64,000 nt of DNA from Ditylenchus dipsaci (GCA_004194705.1 SADC01000095.1:186001-250000); one strand, 5' to 3'; positions 12,461 to 24,723 are shown, counted from the stretch's first letter. The notes: generated from the sequence alone by a model not told the origin. A program made the numbers and translations.

Positions 12461-12705
12461 CTACTGTCATACCCCCCCCCTCCAAAAAAGCTACTGTAAT
12501 ATACCCCCCCCCCCCCAATAATTTTTCAGGTACCCCAAAAACCATACTTTTTTTTGGAAAAGTGGTGAAATTATTACGTGTTGTCCCTGAGCCTAATGCC
12601 TAAGGCCCAAAGCCTAAGGGCTAAGCCTAATTCTTAAGTCTAAAAATTATTGGGGGGGGGGTATATTACAGGAGGGTTTTTAGGGAGAGGGGTATATTAC
12701 AATAG
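12461..12705. repeat. Poly-C/poly-G inverted repeat
   Basis: The word CTACTGTAATATACC followed by a C run occurs at 12461-12515. Complementary G runs with GGTATATTACA lie at 12645-12705. It is a nested hairpin, probably a MITE, and its ends are not clear. Confidence 0.5.
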
Positions 12706-13235
12706 CGCCAAAAAACGGTTTTCTGTAATTATGAACCATCGGTTCTTACCTTTGTAACCATTTCTCATTGTAACCATTTTGTAACCATTTCTCAATTTTT
12801 ATCTTGAAAATCATCAAGAGCAAAGAAAAGTTAACACATAGTGAGAAAACAATAAAAGTTAAAATGAAAAACTGACGCTACTCGTCAAAAAAAAGTAAGA
12901 AAATTCAGGAAAACACGGCAAGTAATAAAATGCTACAAAAAGGGTAAATTCGGTGCTTTTTGGGCGTTTCCTCCGCCTCCGTCAATCCGACCGTCCAATT
13001 TTTAGGCCCCTTTTTCTTATTTTTTTTTGCGCAGTCCAGGACGGTACGGGCCCGGCGGACGGGCGCCCCACTATGGCCTTGGCTATTGCTTTTACTAAAA
13101 AAAGAATAGAATAATAATATCAGAAATGGAATAATAACTTCAAGCAAGTTGAAGAAAGAGATTGTGTTCCTACTGTGATTTGAACTCAACTTGGCTTACA
13201 TGTGTTAGATAGACCATCATTTAGAGTGTTCCAAT

Positions 13236-13386
13236 CAGTGTTGTAAATCTTAGAACTGCGGCACCGGCACCAGCTCAGGGCACCGACTCCGACAATTTCG
13301 GCACCGGCACCAGCTCACAGCACCACATCGGTGCCGTGAGCTGCCGGTGCCACACCGGTGCCACACCGGTGCCACCTACAAAACTG
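13236..13386. mobile_element. hAT-like MITE with GGCACCGGCACC array
   Basis: Ends are CAGTGTTGTA and TACAAAACTG. Flanking 8-mers are GTTCCAAT and GTTACAAT (7 of 8 match). The inside is an array of GGCACCGGCACCAGCTCA-like words that turns to its complement in the right half. Confidence 0.7.
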
Positions 13387-14455
13387 GTTACAATTAACGT
13401 TTTTAAAAAAATTCCCGGAAACGTTTTTATTAATATTTACAAAGTCCTTTGTAATTTCAGTCTTTTGACTGGAAAGTTTTCCGAAATTTAACGGAAAACT
13501 TTACAAATTCTTTTTTGTCCGTGCAGAAAAGCAACCCTCATCATGATTATTTAAAGCCTATCGAAACTCATGCTTGCATTTCTTAATAGGTGAAATAGGT
13601 CAAGTCGGAGCAAAAAAGACTTTTGGGAGCAAAAAAAGTATTTTATCAATCTCCACTGAATGATTTGAAGAATGTAGAAATTTAGGGGTTTAGAAAAATT
13701 AGAGAAAAACAAAAATTACTTCAGTCAAACCTCTAAATATCTACATTTCTGTAATTATTTAATAGAGTTTGATAGCTCATTGGAAAGCTGAGATTCAAAA
13801 AATTAGAAAATGAAAGCAAAAATTGAAAAAAAAGTTCTTTTTCTAATTAGGGGCATTTTTCAGCAATTAGCGGGCGTTTTTCAGTAATTAGGAGGCAAAA
13901 TTACGTACCACCCTTTAGATTTTTGCCCAAAAATCTCAAAATCGACCTCAAATGTGTTTCCGAAGATTGAGGTTTAAAATAAAAAGGCCTTGGAGATTTT
14001 TTTAGAGGAAACACGGTATGTCTTTTATTTTCGTCCATTAGGGCCAGGTTGTCCTAAGACAACTATCAATAGGTCATTTCGCATATAAATCAAATAGCTT
14101 TCAAAAAAACAGGGGCGTATGTCAGTAGCGTCAAAATTTTGGTGCATACATGCTCTGCATAAAGTCTTTCAGAGCGAATAAGTCGGTGCTGATGTGCTAT
14201 GCTATAGTATTTACTTCATATAACCTTTTGTTTTTATAGTCATCTTTATCGAAGATGAGCACAACGCAAAAGTAAATAGACAGTTAAAGAGGTAGAGCTG
14301 TCATCAACTAACCATCACAGCCTCTCTCGATATTCAGAATTGTACAAAGCCTATTTATATATTAAAATATTCTAAAAATTATTATTTCAAATCTTTACTG
14401 CTCGGAGTTATCTCTAATTATCCATTATTTAAACTTCATGGGCAAAAATCGTGAC

Positions 14456-14612
14456 TACAGTCAAACCTCGGTTATACGCCACCCTAAATATGCTGTATTT
14501 GGCTGATGTTGGCCTATTTTTAGTCAACTGACACCCGATTATACGCCGCCTTGGTTGTACGCCACCCTGAAGACGGTCCTCTGGGGTGACGTATAACCGA
14601 GGTTTCACTGTA
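14456..14612. mobile_element. TA-flanked MITE, CAGTCAAACCTC family
   Basis: TA|CAGTCAAACCTCGGTTAT at the left, ATAACCGAGGTTTCACTG|TA at the right. The interior has further short palindromes (TACGCCACCCT). It is a typical Tc1/mariner-type non-autonomous copy. Confidence 0.75.
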
Positions 14613-14903
14613 CTCTCAATGATAAGAAGATTTAGCAACCGTAAACGACCTTTTTAAGATTTTTCTTAGCGGGTTCGGATACTCCACTAAAAGCTGCCCT
14701 AAAATAAGCATGTGTCACAACGTACCGTCAGAGCCTTAATGAAACCTTAAAAGTAAAAGTCAATTGAAGGTATTAGGTATGATAACCGAAGAAGCTATGC
14801 AATCTTGATCCAAACCGCGACTTAACAGCGATCAAAAAATCATCTTTAAGCAAAACTCTTATTTTTAGAAAAAGACGAGACTTACAGTAAAAGCATCAAT
14901 CTG

Positions 14904-15095
14904 ATGGCAGTTAAAATAATCGCACTATATCTTTTAATCCTTGTTTCTCTGATCAAAGTTGTTGGCCTGGTGAAATGTGGAATTGTCTGGTCAAAGGTGA
15001 AAGAAACTCATGGTATTGAAGTGATAAAAACTCGTGTTTTTGAAGCAGAAGATAAAGAACAAGATTGTGATGTGAAAAAGCAGGGTAAATTTTAG
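14904..15095 (+). CDS. Possible first exon of a secreted protein
   Basis: The frame opens MAVKIIALYLLILVSLI, which looks like a signal peptide, followed by a charged stretch up to a stop at 15093-15095. A possible donor (G|GTAAAT) lies near 15085, so it could be a first exon, but no downstream exon was found. No family is recognised. Chance is the main alternative, because the neighbourhood is otherwise repeat DNA. Confidence 0.2.
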   Translation: MAVKIIALYLLILVSLIKVVGLVKCGIVWSKVKETHGIEVIKTRVFEAEDKEQDCDVKKQGKF

Positions 15096-15119
15096 ACATT
15101 ATTTAAGACAGCTTTCAAC

Positions 15120-15330
15120 CAGTGTTGTACATTTGACTCTCTGACTCGCGAGCCTTGGCAAGGTTTCCAAAATGGTCACGAGCTACTCGCGAGTCAAAAT
15201 GAGAAAAATCGCGAGTCATTCGACTCGCAATGATTTTTTTCAATTATTAACTATCTGTATATTGACTCGCATTTTGCTCGTAATTTTCATTTTTTATTGT
15301 GAGTCATATACAAAATACCTCAACTGACTC
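15120..15330. repeat. GACTCGCGAGTC word array
   Basis: It starts with CAGTGTTGTACATTTGACTC, an end like that of the hAT-type MITE at 13236. Repeated GACTCGCGAGTC / GACTCGCA words follow. The matching right end was not found, so this looks like a truncated foldback. Confidence 0.45.
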
Positions 15331-15666
15331 GCAAAATTTCACATTTATAACCGAGATAAAATGGATTTGGATGGGGAAATTTAGGAATATTTTAGCCATT
15401 TATGGAGTTCAGACACGATTAATGATGCGGCGGAATTTTGGAGACGCAATCAAAAGCTTTTTTCAAAATCTTTTCTTGTGAAAATTGGATTTCTCGAAAA
15501 GTCACAAATTTTAAAGAAAAACAAGTCATTTTCCAGGGTCGGTGACTCTTGCCAGAGTAGCCAAAGCCAATGAAGGGTCGTTATCACACCACTGAACTAT
15601 TGCCGCTAAGATAGAAGATATAATTCAGCTCTAATTCTAAGCCTTCGTAGTTTCAGTCGGCAGGAT

Positions 15667-16515
15667 TATGGTATACCACATGTTCCCAAAAGTAAGTTTT
15701 GACCCCTAATTCGAACGTTTCAGGTCGTAATTAGTAGGAAAACATGTTTTCCGGTGGCGGAAAGACATGTGCAAAAAAAAATTTGTCCGAAATCGACCGA
15801 AACCACAGGATGGGATTCATGGTTCAATTTTTCAAAAACGATGAAAAGTGTGCAACACCATAACAACCCACATGCTGACTTATATAAAGGCCCTGGGAAT
15901 GGATCCAACATGCTGTTGTTTGCTCGGATTCTTTCCAGGGTGCGCTTGTGTCGTGGAGCTCAACCCTAAGCCCCCAAGCCCCCACGCCCCCGGAGGCTTT
16001 AAGGGTTCCTTTTAAGGGTTCCCGAACAATTCAGTGCTCGCATTAGCGTTTAGGGGCCAAGGCTGACCCTTTATACACACCTGTCTGCCTTCGGCAGGCA
16101 CCCTAATTCAATAGGAAGCCCCTTTGGGGGTACATTGTTCGGACCAATGGCTGACCCTTTATACACACCTGCCTGCCTTCGGCAGGCACTGGCATTGTTG
16201 AGGCGAAAGTGCTTTTTTATGAAAGAAACAATAACATTAGAATGGAAGAAAAGAGCAGATAGATATGGAGCGGACACTATTCTTGATCGAATTCAGCTTC
16301 TTCTTCGATTTCATCCAGCTCCTCTTCCAAATCGTCTTCACCATTGGGCACAATTTTTGGTCAAAAAATGTAGATTTTGAACACTTTTCAAAAAAAAATT
16401 TTTTTGCTCCAGATGTCTTTCCGCTACCAGAAAACATGTTTTTCGTACTAATTACGACCTGAAACGTTCGAATATGTGGTCAAACCCCAGTTTTGGGAAC
16501 ATGTGGTATACCATA
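15667..16515. mobile_element. Inverted-repeat element with TGGTATACC ends
   Basis: TA|TGGTATACCACATGTTCCC at the left and GGGAACATGTGGTATACCA|TA at the right. About 110 bp of further arm homology includes GTCGTAATTAGTA. No transposase frame is seen inside. Confidence 0.7.
16057..16190. repeat. Two direct copies of a 41-bp hairpin-bearing unit
   Basis: GGCTGACCCTTTATACACAC followed by the stem-loop CTGCCTTCGGCAG occurs at about 16061 and again at about 16150. The unit looks like an RNA hairpin with a UUCG loop, but no terminator or RNA gene context is evident. Confidence 0.55.
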
Positions 16516-16614
16516 CTTTAGCCTTTCAGTCAGCTACGATTGTAAATAAGATGTTCACCCAGGCGTATTTGAACCAGCAACGTCGATGATGCGTGTACGA
16601 ATTTCTACAATCGA

Positions 16615-17340
16615 TTGGGGTTCAAGTATTGGTGCCTGAGCACTCCATCTGGATACTTGATCAATTTCTTCCCCTATCAAGGTGCTAGAGAGGAGAGAGA
16701 TGCTGCTCTAGGTATTGGCGGTAGTGTGGTGAAGAAGCTATGCTCAGTTCTCCCAAATGACAACCACTTCACTATTTACGGCGACAGATTCTTCTCCTCC
16801 ATAAAGTTGGCGTATGAACCAAAAAGACTGGGGATTGGATACACTGGAACTGTGAATGCACCAAGGAAAAAAAGGATCCAGATTGAGCAGCCAAACACTG
16901 TAGCCTGCTACAACAAGCAGATGGGTGGTGTGGACAGAATGGACCAAAATATCAATAAGTATAGGGTTTCCATTGGCTCCAAGAAATGGTGGTGGTCGTG
17001 CTTCTGCTTTGGAGCAGATACTGCAGTGTACAACGCCTGGAAGTTGTATAGAAAAGTCCACCCTAAGGTGGACTACCTCCAGTCTCGCCGCTATGTTGCC
17101 ACCTCCTATATGCAAACATATGGAAGTCCACCCACAGGACCCGGCCGAAGATCATCCTAAGATAGACAACTAACTTCTAAGCGAGTAAATGAGAGTGTGC
17201 GGCTTGACGGGTACAATCATTGGATTGCCACAACAGGCTTATCTCTTCACTGCGGGGTTTGGGATGGGAGAACCAACAAGAAATGCGAAAAATGTAATGT
17301 AGGCCTGCATCCTGTACTTGCTTCAAAGAATTCCCCGTGA
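16615..17340 (+). pseudogene. Decayed piggyBac transposase
   Basis: Two frames give piggyBac (PGBD-type) DDE transposase sequence. The main frame shows NDNHFTIYGDRFFSS, GYTGTVNAPRKKR, NKQMGGVDRMDQNI and YRVSIGSKKWWW; the second frame (17178-17340) gives RLDGYNHWIATTG and a Cys-rich zinc-binding tail, LHCGVWDGRTNKKCEKC. The N-terminal half is absent, a block is missing between NAPRKKR and NKQMGG, and a stop and frame change separate the body from the tail. This is a dead copy. piggyBac enzymes target TTAA, which matches the TTAA-flanked MITEs at 3234, 20087, 46714 and 61770. A related active source elsewhere in the genome may have moved them. Confidence 0.85.
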
Positions 17341-17827
17341 AAAACTAACGAAAATAGCAAAATCTCATATTTTTCATTATCAAATGCTATTTTTGACAAC
17401 ATTTTTATAATAAAACCGGTACTTTTACCCCTGTATATGATGTTTCCAAAGAAAAAAAATTTTGAAATTTTTAGGTTAATTTTCATACCGGTGGGAAAAA
17501 AGGGGTTAAACAAACAAGGCATTATACAATTGCACTTACAGTTTGAAACACAAACAACACTAAACTACATTTTTTTCAAATTCACATTCCCTAAATGATC
17601 GATTTACATTTCATTCTGTCGACAGGGGCGGCTTTTTTGGTGTATTCTTGCAAAGTATCCATAGCTTACGTGTAAAGGTAGTGTTTCGACCTCGTGTCGT
17701 AATGAAAAAATTGACCATATGCCACTCATACGCATCATGCTTTTTGTTTTACATTTTTTATTCAATTACAGTTTGTTCAAACAATTTTAATTTTTTAATT
17801 TTAATGCATTTATTACTTAAACTAGAA
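17341..17827. other. 3' remnant of the piggyBac copy, no gene
   Basis: AT-rich sequence after the transposase relic. No coding frame or repeat arms could be defined. Confidence 0.3.
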
Positions 17828-17984
17828 TACCGCATAACCTCTATTAATCCCCAACCCTCTAATAACCCCCCCCCCCATCTTTTTGATTAGGATTTCATTG
17901 ATTCGGATTTTTTATTTACATTTTAAAAAATTTACAGGGGTTGAAAAACAATTCATCTGGCGGATCAAAAGAGGTTATACGGTA
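17828..17984. mobile_element. TA-flanked MITE, CCGTATAACCTC variant
   Basis: TA|CCGCATAACCTCTATTAATCC at the left and AAAAGAGGTTATACGG|TA at the right, with a run of C inside. It is a diverged member of the same type as 4970-5128. Confidence 0.65.
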
Positions 17985-19194
17985 TGTTGTTGCCGCAAAT
18001 GCGGCAATACGTTGGCGCTGATTAGATTCGTCGGGAAAATTATGCATGCTGCCAACTGTATTTGAACCCATGGCTAAAGAAATCCAGAATTCAGCCCTAA
18101 ATAACTTAGTTCCCCTAGGGTTTGGACCACTTTCAACTGGCCATAACTTTTTTTGGGTGGGACGGCCTCAAATATTTTTTGTTGATTTTTTGTGCCTTTG
18201 ACTCAATTTTTTCAGTACAAACCAGATTTTAAGTGTTAATTCTCTTGAACACGGGAATTCCCGACTTTACGACGGTTTACCCTGGTCTATTTTTTTATGA
18301 AGAACACAAAATCGGACGAAAAAATTGTGATACATCACCCTCAAAAACGCCTTCTAAGAACGTAAGGTCTCTCAGCCAGGTTATGCTGGTCGATACCGCA
18401 ACCGCGCATTCAAACGAGTTAACTTTTTGTAATGGTCTTCTAAAAATTAACTGGAAACATCCAAATCAAAACTGTGATATTTCTGCCCTTAAAATTGAGA
18501 CGCTACAAAAAGTTACTTGAACTTATGGCACTCAACCGACTCGCCAACGTCAAATCTTTTTAGCGCTAAAAGAACTCGACAACGGCGAGACTAGCTAGCG
18601 GAAAACTCGCCAAATTAAAATTCGATTTAACGGCCCTCCTAGCGACCGGTAATAGGGGGTTAAATCGAATGAGAAGGATGTGAACACTTTGATCAATACA
18701 TCAAGGCTTTACATATTATAGTGTCGAAATAGCATTGATCAGCTTCTTGTTGTTTCATTGTGAAGAAGATTATTACAATTATTTTGAAATAGACCTTTCG
18801 GTGGTACAAAAATGAGCCCTAGCATTTTGGGCTTAATGAAAAACTGGCTTAAACAGCATGTGGGCTTCGAAGAACAAAAAATGTGCATTCAAATAGAGAT
18901 TATAGTTTTATTCAACTATGGAAAACCTAAAGCAGAATATTTCGAAAAACATGTGTCCTCTTTTTTTAAAACGCTGTTATGTGACTTGGTTTTGCTGGTC
19001 TTTATACTTTATATATATATAAACATTTTGAGCTTTTATTATTAAAATATTTGCTAGATTCTAGTGCTTGTTCTGGTGAAAAAATTTACAAGTTTATATA
19101 AAAAAAAGTTTAAAGAACAGCAAAACCAAGTAACATAACACCGTTTTACGTGACCTAATCTCTGTAAAACTCTGTTGCTCGGCAGGATTTTGCT
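17985..19194. other. Repeat-poor intergenic DNA with one foldback remnant
   Basis: 18538-18668 carries GACTCGCCAACGTC words and a short hairpin like the foldback at 5588-5859. The rest shows no gene. A 95-codon frame at 18233-18520 has no domain. Confidence 0.35.
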
Positions 19195-19442
19195 TACCGT
19201 ATTTTCTGTATTAGTTCCCCGGGGGAGTTATTGTTCAACCTCAAAAAAGTGAAAAAATTTTGAGGTTGATTTCGAAGGTTTTTGAGTGCTCAACCAACAT
19301 CTGAAAAGTGGAATCAGGAAAATTTGTTGTAATTAAGAAAACGCAAAAAACAGATTTGCAAAATATTTTCTCTAGGCTGAGATGTGAGGTTCATATAGGG
19401 AGGAGTTATTAGAGAGGGGGACTTAATACAAAAAATACGGTA
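19195..19442. mobile_element. TA-flanked MITE, CCGTATTTTC variant
   Basis: TA|CCGTATTTTCTGTATTAG at the left and TTAATACAAAAAATACGG|TA at the right. The interior is AT-rich with short G runs. Confidence 0.7.
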
Positions 19443-20086
19443 TTTCTAAAAAGTTTTCATATAAACTTGTAGATTTTTTACAACTAAAATAACCAAAAGA
19501 ACTGTTCAGTATTATTTTTGGAATTGAGGTTTTTTCGCAATTTTAATTTACATGATCATTTACTGCCTTACACCCAAAATGTTGCTCTGCTTATCGGCTT
19601 TATTCTCAGTATATGGTTGCAAATGATCATGTAAATTGAAATTGTAAAAAAAGTCAGTTCCAAAATAATACCAAAATTCTACCCCTCAACAGTACTCATT
19701 TCTTCCCAGGTCAAACATTCGCTAGCTACCTTTTCTTCTGAAGTGATTTCGGTATGGAGAAATTTTTATCTGATTCCCCATGAAATTTTGATTCTAGAAA
19801 GTCACTAAACGCGTTGACAAATAAATATAATTGGTGGAGGCTCAGGCTATATAAAACTAGGTACGCATCATTTTGGCTAGTTTCCTTTCATTTTGGTGGT
19901 GATTTGATTAAAATCGCAAAATTGAGGCAGTTGCTGACAGCGAAGCAGTGCTGGAAGTGTATCCAATCGATTTCTCGATGATTTTTAGCCCTAAAAGTCA
20001 AAAAATGGATTAATAAAATAGGTTATGCGCTTACTGGGAATCGAATTTGAGAGTTCGAAATATTTGCATCTCGATGTGTACCCCCT

Positions 20087-20328
20087 TTAAAGGGGCATGC
20101 TCACGCTAATAAGAGGTGGTTCCCGGGAATTCAAAATTTTTCCTAATCATTGAAGTTCTGTAAGGATTATTCAACTGCATTTCTAACAAAAATCCATACC
20201 TAAAATTAAATTCTAGGCCTTGTTTTGTTAGAAACCACGTTAAAAATCCGTACAGAAATACAATGATTCGGAAAAAAAAATTGAATTTCCGGGCACCACC
20301 TCTTATTAGCGTGAGCATGCCCCTTTAA
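20087..20328. mobile_element. TTAA-flanked piggyBac-type MITE
   Basis: TTAA|AGGGGCATGCTCACGC at the left and GCGTGAGCATGCCCCT|TTAA at the right. It folds along its whole length. Confidence 0.8.
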
Positions 20329-20445
20329 CTATTTTTAGTTTTTCATGAGTGCTATTTCTTTTATATCAAAAAGAAATGTCTTGCATTGGTAGTGTTATTG
20401 TTTGTTTCACATTTTTTTGAATTATTATTTTTTGAATATCATTTT

Positions 20446-20788
20446 GAGCCACTTTTATACAAAAAGTCGGTGTTTATGTTTTATAATGGTGAAAACTACA
20501 GAATCTCATCTACAAAATGAGCTATTAACCAGTAAGGTTAAAGATAAGTAATAAGTAAGGTTAGAAAAGTGTAAGGGGTCGAACTGGCCCGGACAAGCTC
20601 TCAACTCAGTGGTTTTTTAGGTGGTCTTTTTCCTATTTTTAACTTCAATCCCAATTTTGAGCCACTTTTATAAAGAAAGTCGGTGTTGATGTTCTATAAT
20701 GGTGAAAACTAGGGAATCTCAGCTACAAAATAAGCTATTAACTAGTGAGGTTAGAAAAGTGTAAGGGGTCAGAACTGGCCCGGACAAG
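20446..20788. repeat. Direct duplication of about 130-150 bp
   Basis: The block starting GAGCCACTTTTATA and ending AACTGGCCCGGACAAG occurs at 20446-20597 and again at 20659-20788. The first copy has an extra short tandem (AAGTAATAAGTAAGG). The second copy runs straight into the 42-bp minisatellite. Confidence 0.7.
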
Positions 20789-20789
20789 G

Positions 20790-21175
20790 GTGGTTATGGG
20801 TGTCAGGGGAGTAGGTAAGAGTGCCGGGAGAATGGGTATGGGTGTCAGGGGAGTCGGTAGGGGTGCCGGGAGGGTGGTTACGGATGTCAGGATAGTAGGT
20901 AGGTTAGCCGAGAGGGTGGCTATGGGTGTCAGGGGAGCAGGTAGGGGTGCGGGGAGGGTGGGTGCGGGTGTCAGGATAGCAGGTAGGTTAGCCGAGAGGG
21001 TGGCTATGGGTGTCAGGGGAGCAGGTAGGTTAGCCGAGATGGTGGGTATGGGTGTCAGGGGAGTAGGTAGGGGTGCCCGGAGGGTGGGTACGGGTGTCAG
21101 GATAGTAGGTGGGGGTGGCGAGAGTGTGATTGTTATTGTCACGTGGAGTAGGTAGGGGTGCCAGGAGGGTGCGTA
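20790..21175. repeat. 42-bp minisatellite
   Basis: About nine degenerate units with the pattern GGGTGTCAGGGGAGTAGGTA, then a GTGCCGGGAGGGTGGGTA-like half. The period of 42 is a multiple of three, so both strands stay open: the plus strand reads GVRGVGRGAGRV-like units and the minus strand reads Pro/Thr-rich units. The open frames are a product of the repeat, not evidence for a gene. Confidence 0.75.
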
Positions 21176-21646
21176 TGTAACCTCATGCGCAACTACCTCA
21201 AGGATACCCCAATTGTAACTGAACCACTTAAAGGGCATCAACTCCTCTCGAGGGCCTCTCAGCCTTTGAAGAGCACCCCAGCTATTAAAAAGGGATATTA
21301 ACCGATTAAATGGTAACTGATTTATCCGGCAATTACCTTAACGAATGTGTCTGTAGGAAAATTTGTTTTCGTGGGTGTCATGACAGCAGACATAAGAAGT
21401 AAGAAGGCGCGTTTGTGAAAAGGCGCCTGAAGGAGCCAGTCAACCTAGTATGAAATAATACAGAAAACAGGTTTTTATTTCAATGGTAAAATCATCAAAA
21501 TACAAAACATCAAACAGTGAGTATAACACTAAAATAAATGATTCTCATCGAAATAGAGTCAAACAGCTTGTGAGTCAAACGCCCTGATCCCTAATTTACG
21601 GTAAAAGTTCACGCCTTTGTGAATTTTATCAATGCCCTTCAGTGAA

Positions 21647-22176
21647 CAGGATTGTTTAAGCGCCGGCTTTCGGCGGAGCGCCGGCTAAGCGCCGGCGCTG
21701 TAGGGCTTTTAAGTCGCCTTCGATTATTCCAAAAGACGATGGTTTTTAGCTGATTTTTACGATTTTTTGCTTTTTAATGACTTAAAAAGCATCCAATTGT
21801 CACAGTGTGACACAGTGATACAAAAATTGTACTCACCTTTTGTGTTTGAAATATAGTAAATATAGAGCCGGCCTTAACTTGGCGGCGGCGCTTAGCCTTG
21901 TGCCGGCGGAGCGCCGACTAAGCGCTAACGTGGCGCTAGGCACGTATCCAGAGGGGGGCTAACCGGACTTAAACCCCTTCTGAAATTTTCTATTTCCTTT
22001 TAAAAACACCATAAAAGTCGAAAATAAGGTAGGTAAAATGACCTTTTGGGAGCTTTAGCCTACTCCACCACCAATCCCCCACCCCCCCCCCCCCGAAAAA
22101 TTTTTCTGGATACGCCTCTGCGTGGCGCTGGCGCTTATTTTGAAGCCGGCGGAGCGCCGGCGCTTGAGCAATCCTG
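21647..22176. mobile_element. hAT-like foldback with GCGCCGGC word array
   Basis: Ends are CAGGATTGTTTAAGCGCC and GGCGCTTGAGCAATCCTG. Flanking 8-mers are TCAGTGAA and TCAGTGGA (7 of 8 match). Both arms are built of GCGCCGGCGGAGCGCCGGC-like words. A smaller hairpin with CGTATCCAGAGG-like ends is nested at about 21944-22122. It lies about 200 bp upstream of the Furry start codon. Confidence 0.75.
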
Positions 22177-22391
22177 TCAGTGGATCACAAATAAATTGAA
22201 AAGTCTTAAATATTTTTTTAGAAATTTGTCTAAAGGCACTTTCTAATCCCACACTGAATTTGAATTTTTTATTGTGGCATTGGATTGTCACCGTGTCAAT
22301 GTTGTCACTTCAAAGCAAATATCTGCAATACAAGTAAGTTTTTAAATTTCACTAGCACAATGTCCAGTGCTGGCCAATAACTGCTTGTATT

Positions 22392-24074
22392 ATGGCCAAC
22401 AGACGTACCGCTGTTGAATTGTTTCGACGTAGAAGTGATGTTGCTGGCTCAAATAAGGCTAACATTTCCAATAACACTGAGTCGTATGTTTTGAAAACTC
22501 AAATGTTATTGATATTCGGCATTTTTTCTGTTTCAGCATAATAGTAGCTGAGCTACCATGGTAAATTTCAAATCTTTAACTAAAATTTCAATGCAATTTT
22601 ATTGTGTTCAGGGGCGCTCTGAAAATTGTCCCAAACACAGGTCTAGACTTTGGTGTCTTGCCAGCAAAGTTTTCTGCGTCCACTTTGATGCTAGAACTAT
22701 TCTCTGTATTCGAAAGGAAAATAAATCTGGTTTGCAATGAAGAGTCTTTAGTGAGTTTTTTCTAAAACTTTTTACAGCTATCGTCGAGCCTCTAGTAATT
22801 TTTCTCTCCGAATGTCCCTCCACAAAATATGTCAAAGTGCAGAAAACGCGCAGAAATTATTCTAGCAAAATAAAAAGAAACCGCGTGAATACACCAGCAA
22901 AAAATCAACCATACCGTTTCATATTTTCGTATTGACGTGAGCCCCTTCAGGGGAGCAGGGGGCTTGGAGTTGAGATGCGCACACCCACATACCTTAGACA
23001 CAAATCACTCGAAAGTGACTCTGGATGCATGAAAAAGCATGCATACCAGAGTTTATTTATGCGGTAGGCCCCAGTATTCAAAACTATGTTCAACATCTTC
23101 TTGTTAGTGGGCCCTGAGTCATTAGTGGCCCTTTTATTCCCTTCCCCTCCCTATACAGCCCTTAATCCCTCTAAAATTCAAAAGGCGCCAATTCAAATTT
23201 TTCAAATTTTGACTAAAAACCATGATACCCCCTGTGGATCGAAAAAATTGTTTTTCTCAGAATCAAAAAAACAGCCGGCTTTCACATGAAATCGGGGTCG
23301 AGAAACACGAATATGAGGTTATCTCCTCGATCTGATCACTTTTTTTCAAGTTTCAAGATGACGTTTCGAAAAAATACCATTTATATTTACCAAATTCGAC
23401 GACCAGGATTGGCCAAAATACCAGGACCAGGATTTTGTTTTTTTAATAAATTTCGAACAGGACGGACCAGGACCAGGACAGGATCCTGTCCTGTCTTCGT
23501 CTCTACCCATGACCACATTTTATAGTTTGGAACAAGCATTTTAAAAAATCTATCTAGGAGCGGCCATCACGGTTTCGATAGAAAATTATTTATTTTGAAG
23601 TTACCAATTAAATTGAACCTGTTTACTTTGTTATAGGACAAACCTCTAAACAAGACACTGAGAAGAGGGGAGGATGTGTATTTAGACAATCTTTTACGCA
23701 CCCTTAACGGTATTTGTGAGGTATTTTGAAATAAGAAACTTCAAAAATATCTAATTCACAAAACATTTACAGATGTGTTTGCCATCAGTGCTCTCAGCTC
23801 TAATCAAGTGGTATGAATCTCAACAGAAAGTTTCGTTGAGCGAAAGCGGGTAATTGTGCTATTGTATCCTTTATCACCAAAACAAACTACTACAGCAAAT
23901 TCATTATAGTGAAACAAGAGACCGCTCCGTAAAAAAGACCCTAGCAGCCAGCTATCTGTTTTGTGTAGCACTAATTGAAGTTTTACCGCAAATCCACTTC
24001 CATCCCACAGATTGCGAACAACCTGTACAGTTTATTATCAACACTTCCTTCAATCAGATCTCCTATCGTGATCC
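22392..24074 (+). CDS. fry: Furry homologue, N-terminal exons 1-6
   Basis: Furry proteins are giant HEAT/ARM-like scaffolds that bind and activate NDR/LATS kinases with MOB1 and shape cell extensions and dendrite tiling. Exons: 22392-22483, 22537-22560 (24 bp), 22612-22750, 23637-23720, 23773-23849 and 23910-24074; all junction phases agree. The start is the first ATG that gives a frame joined by splicing to conserved sequence. Recognisable Furry blocks are FSVFERKINLVCNE, LRRGEDVYLDNLLRTL, CLPSVLSALIKWYESQQ and CVALIEVLPQIHFHPTD. These match the N-terminal Furry domain that in vertebrates and flies precedes the kinase-binding repeats. The next exon is 4.4 kb away, beyond a nested minus-strand gene. 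The first two short exons are the least certain part. Confidence 0.88.
22930..23340. repeat. Interspersed repeat, copy 1
   Basis: About 400 bp closely matching 33838-34290, including CTATACAGCCCTTA, GACTAAAAACCATGATACC and TCGGGGTCGAGAAACACG. It lies in a Furry intron. The ends of this copy are less complete than those of copy 2. Confidence 0.75.
23395..23495. repeat. GACCAGGA word array
   Basis: Short array of GGACCAGGACCAGGA-like words that turns to its complement (TCCTGTCCTGTC) at the right. It is a small foldback inside a Furry intron. Confidence 0.5.
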
Positions 24075-24723
24075 GTAAGTTTTTTGTCTTAACACAGGTT
24101 GTTTGAGCCAGAGTGTAATGACCCGATTTTTAAACCTGGCTCCTTTTGATTTTCTTTTATTATGAGAATTGTGAGAATTATGAGAAAGATTAGCACAGTA
24201 AATGCTGCCATTTCTTGAACTAGACTTGTTAATCAAAATTGGCAAATATCAAATATGGATGCAAAAAGCATCGTACCCGGGACGGGCATTCGAGGTAGCC
24301 TTTTGGAGAGTCGGCTGTACCAAATTCTAATACAAAAACCTATGCCAGCGAGGGATGCAAAATGTGCCTTTTGGGGGCCACCTTGATCCCACCCAACAAA
24401 CGCGAAAGAAAGTCAAATAAATTTATAGCGGCTGAGAGACAACAGAAAGACAAAATGGTGATAGCCGACAATTCTTCTTCATAACTTCATAGCTTGTAGC
24501 TGACTCAATTCCCAACGGTAGGTCCGCTAGTTCTGGCTTGACCAGGATCATCTGACTGAAAATCCAAATAAGAAGAGGCACCGGAGGAGTCTGAGGAGCT
24601 GGACAGTTATTCCCCAGCCTGAATTTTTCTGCATCTGCGGTCCATGAGGAGAGCGATTAATCCATCCAACAGGCGAGTTATACCCTGAAAACGACCATTA
24701 GACTACTAACACGACCAACTTAA

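Noticed and set aside
16057..16190. Bacterial-type terminators (CTGCCTTCGGCAG hairpins)
   Set aside because: No bacterial gene context, no U tract after the stem, and the two copies are part of a longer direct repeat in an animal transposon.
20738..21241. 167-codon Pro/Thr-rich minus frame and 136-codon Gly/Arg-rich plus frame
   Set aside because: Both are produced by the 42-bp tandem repeat, whose period is a multiple of three. No start context, splice partner or domain.
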